10,394 nt of DNA, taken from an uncultured Ectothiorhodospiraceae bacterium (GTDB lineage: Bacteria; Pseudomonadota; Gammaproteobacteria; UBA6429; Thiohalophilaceae). Positions within the stretch are counted from its first letter, which is position 1. Every line of letters begins with the position of its first letter. The stretch lies in NCBI GenBank assembly GCA_947259425.1, contig CAMYMO010000321.1, positions 1 through 10,394 on the forward strand. Reading direction: 5' to 3'. Made by a program: the position numbers and the translations under genes. The notes under the pieces were generated by a model. The model was given only the letters and a program-made list of their open reading frames with translations. It searched no databases and had not been told where the DNA came from. Below are positions 5,866 through 10,394 of this stretch, in pieces.

Positions 5866-6345
5866 ATGAGTAAATTAACCCACTTTAACCAACAGGGCGA
5901 TGCACACATGGTCGATATCGCGGCCAAACAACCCAGCCATCGGCGTGCCATTGCCCAGGGCAGCATCCACATGCAGATTGCCACGCTCGCCATGATTGAG
6001 GCCGGTGAACATAAAAAAGGGGATGTTTTAGGCATAGCCCGTATCGCAGGCATCATGGCCGCTAAAAAGACCTCCGATCTGGTGCCGCTTTGTCACCCGT
6101 TGATGTTATCCCATGTGCAGCTGGATTTTTGCATTGACTCGGATGCAACCGCCATTACCTGTTTTGCAACCGTCGAAACCGATGGTAAGACGGGGGTGGA
6201 AATGGAAGCGCTGACAGCCGTTCAGGTCGCCCTGCTGACTATCTATGACATGTGTAAGGCCGTCGATCGCGGGATGCGGATGAGTGATATCCAGCTCGAC
6301 GAGAAGCAAGGTGGTAAATCAGGCAGTTGGGTGCGCAAAAAATAG
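5866..6345 (+). CDS. moaC: Cyclic pyranopterin monophosphate synthase MoaC
   Basis: Converts the 3',8-cyclo-GTP product of MoaA into cyclic pyranopterin monophosphate, the step before MoaD/MoaE. The 159 residues match the family length. Diagnostic motifs are KKTSDLVPLCHPLMLSHV (with the conserved Cys-His-Pro), the TDGKTGVEMEALTAV stretch, LLTIYDMCKAVDRGM and the C-terminal KQGGKSG. The catalytic Lys of CKAVDR and the His of LCHPL are present. The start at 5866 keeps the usual N-terminus (SKLTHF followed by MVDI); the Shine-Dalgarno is weak. The gene is single here and divergent from moaDE rather than in a moaABCDE operon. Downstream (6346-6443) there is no clear terminator. Confidence 0.97.
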   Translation: MSKLTHFNQQGDAHMVDIAAKQPSHRRAIAQGSIHMQIATLAMIEAGEHKKGDVLGIARIAGIMAAKKTSDLVPLCHPLMLSHVQLDFCIDSDATAITCFATVETDGKTGVEMEALTAVQVALLTIYDMCKAVDRGMRMSDIQLDEKQGGKSGSWVRKK

Positions 6346-6409
6346 CCACCTACCCTCAATAAGCTGGGAAAAACTTAATCCCCACCATAATTGAGCCGAT
6401 ATATAGGAT

Positions 6410-6457
6410 ATGAATCACTTCCCGTATCCTGGGCGCTCATAGTATGAATCATTCCCG
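6410..6457 (+). repeat. Near-exact duplication of the start region, with a 10-codon upstream ORF
   Basis: ATGAATCACTTCCCG (6410-6424) and ATGAATCATTCCCG (6444-6457) differ only by one extra C in the first copy. The first ATG follows AGGAT closely and opens a 10-codon frame (6410-6442) ending in TAG one base before the second ATG. The second ATG starts the Sel1 gene. The first ATG is 34 bases upstream, so it is out of frame with the Sel1 gene. It may be a leader peptide with reinitiation, or a chance duplication. Confidence 0.55.
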
Positions 6458-7487
6458 CCAACTTCCCCCCTATCTTCTAAGATTTGTCGTTATTTTTTTT
6501 CTAATGATTGGCCTGCCACTGAGCTGTCTGGCCAGTGATGACTGGGTGCTTGAGAAACGCTTTCAAGAGCAAATGACACAGGCGAATAATGGTGATACTC
6601 AGGCAATGTTTGAGGTCGGCAGAATGTACGAACGTGGACGGGGCATTGATGAGGATGTTGATGCGGCCATCGCCTGGTATCAAAAAGCCTCTATTGGCGG
6701 TTCCAATTTAGCACACGCCCGACTGGGTATGATCTATTTTAGCGGGCAAGGTGCAAGACAAGATTATAAAAAAGCTCAAACGCATCTTTCAGTCGCCGCG
6801 AAGCATAACATTCCGGCAGCTCAATATTATCTTGGCATTATGTATGAGAAAGGGTATGCCGTTAAACAAGACTATTCAGCGGCATTGGCGTTATATAAAA
6901 AGTCAGCCGCGGGCGGCTATTACCAGGCCAGTGCGCGCATCGCCAAAGTGCAAAAAGCCTCCAAGGCAAAATCAGCCCGATTGCCGTCTCCTCCTACACC
7001 CACTAGCAGGACAAGCTCATCGGCCAAAAAACTGGCCAGCAGTCTCGTCAAGTCCATCATGCAAGGTGATTGGCAAAGAAACGGTCAACCGGCTGGTTAC
7101 CTACCCTCGACGGGGACAAAATGTAAGAAAATCGGAACAAAAAATTATAAATGTCGCTCGGAAATATTATCTCGTAAATCGAATGACACCCTCATTACCT
7201 ACGTCACCATGGCGACACTGACCGGATTTAGCAACAAAGACCAGTTTAATGTGACCTATCGATACAATATTCTGAGATTGCAAAAAGATGGACCGCAAGA
7301 AACCCAAGAGCAAGACGATGATGACGGAGACTATGCTGCCGCCCCGCAGCAGCAATACGGGACGCTTAGATTAGGCGCGCAGAAGACAAAACATAAGCTT
7401 AACTGCACGCTTAAAGAACAACGAATCGTTGAATGCATCAAGAATCGAACACTAAAGCTTGAATTTAATGATCGTAGTGGTAGCTGA
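6444..7487 (+). CDS. Exported Sel1-repeat protein with a C-terminal domain of paired cysteines
   Basis: Secreted or periplasmic protein of 347 residues. A signal peptide covers residues 1-30 (hydrophobic LLRFVVIFFLMIGLPL, likely cleavage after SCLA). Three Sel1-type helical repeats follow at about 51-86, 87-122 and 123-158, each with the pattern A..xLGxMYxxGxGVxxDYxxA..WYxKAA. Such repeats usually bind partner proteins. A Lys/Ser/Pro/Thr-rich linker (171-197) leads to a C-terminal domain (about 205-343) that I do not recognise. It starts GDWQRNGQPAGYLP and has exactly four cysteines as two C-x9-C pairs (227/237 and 321/331), so disulfides are likely in the periplasm. An acidic insert (DDDD, 291-294) lies between them. 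No strong Shine-Dalgarno precedes 6444. The role is unknown. Confidence 0.85.
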   Translation: MNHSRQLPPYLLRFVVIFFLMIGLPLSCLASDDWVLEKRFQEQMTQANNGDTQAMFEVGRMYERGRGIDEDVDAAIAWYQKASIGGSNLAHARLGMIYFSGQGARQDYKKAQTHLSVAAKHNIPAAQYYLGIMYEKGYAVKQDYSAALALYKKSAAGGYYQASARIAKVQKASKAKSARLPSPPTPTSRTSSSAKKLASSLVKSIMQGDWQRNGQPAGYLPSTGTKCKKIGTKNYKCRSEILSRKSNDTLITYVTMATLTGFSNKDQFNVTYRYNILRLQKDGPQETQEQDDDDGDYAAAPQQQYGTLRLGAQKTKHKLNCTLKEQRIVECIKNRTLKLEFNDRSGS

Positions 7488-7493
7488 ACTACG
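7473..7493. other. Hairpin across the stop codons of two convergent genes
   Basis: CGTAGT (7473-7478) and ACTACG (7488-7493) are exact complements with a 9-nt loop. The Sel1 gene stop TGA (7485-7487) is at the end of the loop and the stop TAG of the opposite gene (7491-7489) is in the right arm. Only one base separates the two genes. No T-run follows on either strand, so it is not a standard intrinsic terminator. Confidence 0.4.
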
Positions 7494-7749
7494 CTCGCCG
7501 ATGTTCAGTGGTAATCATAAACACCCGTTTACGTCGATCGGGGGCCACTATTTGGCGCCGGTCTTCGGTTATCAATTTATGGTTTAAATCATAAAAGGGC
7601 AACGGCGGCATTGGCGCACCAGAGCGCCGATCATTCCGAGAACGACGTTCCAAACCACTTTCTGGCGATAGTAAAATTTTGACTAACGCTACGATACCAA
7701 TAAATAATGCTACTGCCAGCACTACAGGCAAATTTATAATTGAGTCCAT
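7489..7749 (-). CDS. Small single-pass membrane protein with repeated [DEH]RR motifs
   Basis: The 86-residue protein has one N-terminal membrane helix (about 5-27, LPVVLAVALFIGIVALVKILL) and a very basic, probably cytoplasmic tail. The tail has five double-arginine motifs with a preceding D, E or H: ERR (34-36), DRR (40-42), DRR (63-65), DRR (71-73) and HRR (83-85). The ERRSRNDRRS segment recalls ERRSGxDRR motifs seen in assorted proteobacterial membrane proteins, but I cannot name a family. I chose the ATG at 7749: AGGAG (7765-7761) lies 11 nt upstream and the membrane segment follows at once. The frame is open to 7827, adding 26 residues without a ribosome-binding site. It is divergent from mutH and tail-to-tail with the Sel1 gene. 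Confidence 0.65.
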   Translation of the reverse strand: MDSIINLPVVLAVALFIGIVALVKILLSPESGLERRSRNDRRSGAPMPPLPFYDLNHKLITEDRRQIVAPDRRKRVFMITTEHRRA

Positions 7750-7898
7750 ATCGTTTCTAACTCCTATCAGCTTTACTGGGAACACATCCAGTTTGTGTAT
7801 CGCCTTAGCCATAACATTAACAAGCATTTGAAGTTTTTGGGTCGTCAGGCTTCACATTTTGCATTTATTAACACTTATACCTGCTCTAAAATAGCGTC

Positions 7899-8570
7899 AT
7901 GGATCACACTTTGCCCCCGAAAACACAGTCTGAATTACTTAAACGTGCACAAGCGATTGCCGGGTTAACGATTGCCGAGCTAGCACAACGTCAGCAACAA
8001 GCCGTGCCTGAACAACTCTTGCATGCCAAGGGCTGGATTGGCCAGCTTATCGAACAAACCCTGGGAGCCAGTGCCGGCTCACGAGCAGAACCCGATTTTG
8101 CTGAGCTTGGGATTGAGTTAAAAACCATCCCTTTGAATGCCAACGGTCAGCCCAAAGAAACCACTTATGTCTGCACGGTGCCACTAAATGATCTGGCGAC
8201 TTCCTGGCAAGCATCCTGGATTCGCCAAAAATTGAATCAGGTACTGTGGTTGCCGATTGAGGCTGATCCTGAATTACCCATCCAGCAGCGACGAATTGGT
8301 TCTGCTATTTTAGCCGAGTTGACCCCCTTACAGGATCAACAACTTGAACAAGACTGGCTTGAGCACATGGAATTAATTAGCACCGGTCGCATCAATGAGA
8401 TCAGTGCTCATCATGGTACTTATCTACAAGTAAGGCCCAAAGCCGCTAATAATAAAGCCTTACGCACGTCGACGGATGAAGAAGGACAAAGCATACAAAC
8501 CTTACCGCGTGGCTTTTATTTACGTACCCGCTTTACCGCCGAAATTTTAAACCAGCATTATATTTCATGA
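7899..8570 (+). CDS. mutH: DNA mismatch repair endonuclease MutH
   Basis: Nicks the unmethylated strand at hemimethylated GATC sites after activation by MutS and MutL, giving strand discrimination in mismatch repair. The 223 residues are close to the E. coli length (229) and align throughout. The PD-(D/E)xK active site is complete: Asp66 in PDFAELG, Glu73 and Lys75 in ELKTIP; Glu52 in LIEQTLGAS corresponds to the upstream active-site Glu. Other conserved blocks are KGWIGQLIE (44-52), LGASAGS (55-61), YLQVRPKAANNKAL and the C-terminal LPRGFYLRTRFT. An active MutH implies Dam-type GATC methylation in this organism. The start lacks a clear Shine-Dalgarno. The stop overlaps the end of the convergent gene by 6 bases at TCATGA. 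Confidence 0.97.
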   Translation: MDHTLPPKTQSELLKRAQAIAGLTIAELAQRQQQAVPEQLLHAKGWIGQLIEQTLGASAGSRAEPDFAELGIELKTIPLNANGQPKETTYVCTVPLNDLATSWQASWIRQKLNQVLWLPIEADPELPIQQRRIGSAILAELTPLQDQQLEQDWLEHMELISTGRINEISAHHGTYLQVRPKAANNKALRTSTDEEGQSIQTLPRGFYLRTRFTAEILNQHYIS

Positions 8571-10085
8571 ATTAATCGATGGTACAGAAGTGGCCGGCTC
8601 CGGATGCAACTCATCTAATCCAATGGATAACCCCGTGTCGGTAACAATACGGGCATGGAATCGTTTTAATTGTCTTGGTTCGGACACACCGCAGGAATGC
8701 GCAATAATACCGACCTCGCGCTCCATGTTATGTTGGTAATTCATCACCCGCACTGCTTTATGGTACGGATTCAAGCCTTTCTGTAAACGTGGATTGTGGG
8801 TCGTGATTCCAGTCGGACAAGTATCCTTATCGCAATGCATTGCCTGAATGCAACCAAGCGAAAACATAAAGCCACGAGCAGAGGTGATAAAATCGGCTCC
8901 AATACATAGCGCCCAGGCAACATCGGTTGGGGTGATTAATTTTCCAGAGCACACAACTTTGATGACATCGCGTAAACCATAACGGGTTAACGCATCAATC
9001 ACGCGCGGCAAGCTTTCTTTAACAGGTAAACCAACATCATCCATTAACGCAACGGGTGCAGCCCCGGTACCACCATCGGCACTATCAACCGTTATAAAAT
9101 CGGGGGCCGATTCAGTACCACGTTGCTTGATTGATTTACATAAATCATCTAACCAACCATAGGCACCAATCACCGCTTTAAAACCAACCGGTTTACCGGT
9201 CACTTCACGGATTCGAACGATCATATCCAGTAAATCATCGACTGAATTGATATCAGGATGTCGGTTTGGACTGATCGAGGCCTGTTGAGCGGCTATCCCT
9301 CTTATTTTGGCAATTTCATCCGTCACTTTCAGGGCGGGTAAAATGCCACCCTTTCCAGGCTTGGCCCCCTGGCTTAATTTTATTTCAAACATTTTAACCT
9401 TATCGTGAGCGGCAACTGATTTTAGTTTTTCGTCATCAAGATTTCCTTCACTATCCCTGACCCCATATTTCGCAGTACCAATCTGAAAAACAAGATCCGC
9501 GCCACCCTCAAGGTGATAAGGTGTCAACCCGCCCTCACCGGTATTCATCCAACAGCCGGCCTTAGCTGCGCCCATTGATAAAGCGCGCACCGCCGGTTTC
9601 GATAACGCCCCGAAACTCATCCCTGAAATATGAAATAACTTGTCGGTGGTATAAGGGATACGACAGTGAGATCCTAAAGTGACTGAACCGGTTGGTGCCG
9701 CATCCACTTCGAGAGTCGGAAACGGACAATTAACAAACATAACGGTCCCGGTTGGGCGCAGGTCACGGGTTGAACCAAACGCCGCATTGTTATTGATATC
9801 CTTGGCAGCACGATAGGCCCAACTACGTTGCGAACGATTAAAAGGCAGTTCTTCGCGATCCATCGCGAAAAAATATTGCCGGAAAAACTCTCCCAAGGTT
9901 TCAAACAAGTAACGGAAGCGTCCGATGACCGGATAGTTGCGGCGAATAGCCTGTTTAGACTGACTGATATCAATGATAAACAAGACAATAACGGCCAGCA
10001 CGGCCAAGCCGACCATGAAAATAAAAACGGTCGACATCAAATCAAGGCTGGCGGTTAGAAATTTTGAAAACTCTGACTCAAACAT
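8565..10085 (-). CDS. Membrane-anchored FMN-binding glutamate synthase family protein
   Basis: Stand-alone homologue of the FMN/iron-sulfur (synthase) domain of glutamate synthase, 506 residues. It has no glutaminase domain and no GltD-type reductase beside it, so it is probably not a true GOGAT; the reaction is unknown. One membrane helix lies at about 18-40, then a soluble domain. Motifs: HISGMSFGALS (152-162), NTGEGGLTPYH (181-191), KLSQGAKPGKGG (236-247), ADGGTGAAP (336-344) and GADFITSARGFMFSLGC (396-412). The [3Fe-4S] ligands follow the GltB pattern C-x5-C-x4-C (Cys412, Cys418, Cys423). I chose the ATG at 10085: GGAGG is 5 nt upstream. A TTG four codons earlier overlaps that ribosome-binding site and is not the start. 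A candidate promoter lies at 10145-10174. Confidence 0.9.
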   Translation of the reverse strand: MFESEFSKFLTASLDLMSTVFIFMVGLAVLAVIVLFIIDISQSKQAIRRNYPVIGRFRYLFETLGEFFRQYFFAMDREELPFNRSQRSWAYRAAKDINNNAAFGSTRDLRPTGTVMFVNCPFPTLEVDAAPTGSVTLGSHCRIPYTTDKLFHISGMSFGALSKPAVRALSMGAAKAGCWMNTGEGGLTPYHLEGGADLVFQIGTAKYGVRDSEGNLDDEKLKSVAAHDKVKMFEIKLSQGAKPGKGGILPALKVTDEIAKIRGIAAQQASISPNRHPDINSVDDLLDMIVRIREVTGKPVGFKAVIGAYGWLDDLCKSIKQRGTESAPDFITVDSADGGTGAAPVALMDDVGLPVKESLPRVIDALTRYGLRDVIKVVCSGKLITPTDVAWALCIGADFITSARGFMFSLGCIQAMHCDKDTCPTGITTHNPRLQKGLNPYHKAVRVMNYQHNMEREVGIIAHSCGVSEPRQLKRFHARIVTDTGLSIGLDELHPEPATSVPSINS

Positions 10086-10144
10086 ACACACCTCCAAGTG
10101 CGACCGATTTTCCCTGTTAGGTGATTAATCTATGATTGTTAATT

Positions 10145-10174
10145 ATTTTAAATGACTTAAGTTTAGTCGTTCAA
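10145..10174 (-). promoter_or_regulatory. Candidate sigma70 promoter for the FMN-binding protein gene
   Basis: On the minus strand, TTGAAC (10174-10169) and TAAAAT (10150-10145) are spaced by 18 nt and match the consensus at four and five of six positions. The spacer contains the palindrome ACTTAAGT (10155-10162). The transcript leader would be about 50-60 nt. Confidence 0.45.
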
Positions 10175-10202
10175 TACATCTTTAAGTTCCACCGACATCA
10201 CG

Positions 10203-10208
10203 TACAAT
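10203..10208 (+). promoter_or_regulatory. Possible -10 element for the methyltransferase gene
   Basis: TACAAT matches the -10 consensus at five of six positions and is 27 bp upstream of the ATG at 10235. The best -35 at acceptable spacing, TTTAAG (10181-10186, 16-nt spacer), matches only three of six, so the promoter call is tentative. Confidence 0.35.
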
Positions 10209-10234
10209 AGCTCTCTTTTTAATAGTGAGTCATT

Positions 10235-10394
10235 ATGTCCGATCCCGAAGACAAAATTAAAAATCACATCCGCTCGGTATTCGACCGCGTTAGTGCTAAC
10301 TATGATAGCCCGGAAATGCGTTACTTTCCTTTTTCCGCTGACTACATGATGGGCCTCGCCAAACCAAAAGGTGGTGAACAGGTTTTGGATATTG
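10235..10394 (+). CDS. SAM-dependent methyltransferase, N-terminal part only
   Basis: The frame is open from the ATG at 10235 to the right edge (53 codons plus one base). It begins MSDPEDKIKNHIRSVFDRVS and continues with ANYDSPEMRYFPFSADYMM, then GGEQVLDI at the edge. The FDRVSANYD opening followed by GGEQVLDI, the start of motif I that would continue into a GxGxG SAM-binding loop, is typical of class I methyltransferases of the UbiE/Coq5-like and Methyltransf_11 groups. The catalytic and substrate-binding parts lie outside the window, so no specific reaction can be assigned. AGTGAG (10224-10229) is an adequate ribosome-binding site. The gene is divergent from the FMN-binding protein gene. 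Confidence 0.8.
   Translation, partial: MSDPEDKIKNHIRSVFDRVSANYDSPEMRYFPFSADYMMGLAKPKGGEQVLDI

Noticed and set aside
6751..7221. 156-codon open frame within the Sel1 gene
   Set aside because: An alternate frame of a clearly real exported protein; no ribosome-binding site and low-complexity basic composition.
7750..7827. 26-residue extension of the small membrane protein
   Set aside because: No ribosome-binding site upstream of 7827, whereas the ATG at 7749 has AGGAG and leads straight into the membrane helix.
10086..10097. TTG start of the FMN-binding protein four codons upstream
   Set aside because: The TTG overlaps the GGAGG that serves the ATG at 10085.

Overview
The window looks like an ordinary chromosomal segment of a gammaproteobacterium with moderate GC content. 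The best taxonomic marker is a full-length MutH, the methyl-directed mismatch-repair nickase that is essentially confined to Gammaproteobacteria. Shine-Dalgarno-type starts, sigma70-like promoter matches and the moa genes fit this. I cannot name a genus. There are no tRNA or rRNA genes, insertion sequences, integrases, phage genes or CRISPR arrays.

Layout. Positions 1-744 (minus) hold adenylate kinase, which runs off the left edge and carries a Lys/Ala-rich C-terminal tail. Positions 745-1460 are a gene-free gap containing two perfect inverted repeats and, at its right end, a good extended -10 promoter. That promoter reads into an operon of inorganic pyrophosphatase (ppa) and a YfcE/MJ0936-type metallophosphoesterase (to 2576). 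An AT-richer, probably accessory part follows (2763-5024), with a secreted or lipoprotein beta-propeller-like protein and a small membrane-anchored protein, separated by an 85-bp nested imperfect inverted repeat. Next is a molybdopterin locus: moaD-moaE on the minus strand, divergent from moaC on the plus strand (5033-6345). After it come an exported Sel1-repeat protein of unknown role (6444-7487), a small Arg-rich single-pass membrane protein on the minus strand (7489-7749), mutH (7899-8570), a membrane-anchored stand-alone glutamate-synthase-like FMN/[3Fe-4S] protein on the minus strand (8565-10085), and the first 53 codons of a SAM-dependent methyltransferase (10235 to the edge).

How the genes fit together. 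Adk and Ppa are core nucleotide and pyrophosphate metabolism. MoaD and MoaE form MPT synthase, which converts the cPMP made by MoaA and MoaC into molybdopterin; moaA is not in the window. MutH belongs to DNA mismatch repair. The remaining genes have no evident common pathway.

I do not see a convincing new multi-gene system. The points most worth a second look are the Adk tail, the palindromes in the adk-ppa gap, the two exported proteins of unknown function, the start-site duplication before the Sel1 gene, and three tail-to-tail gene junctions whose stop codons lie in or beside inverted repeats.
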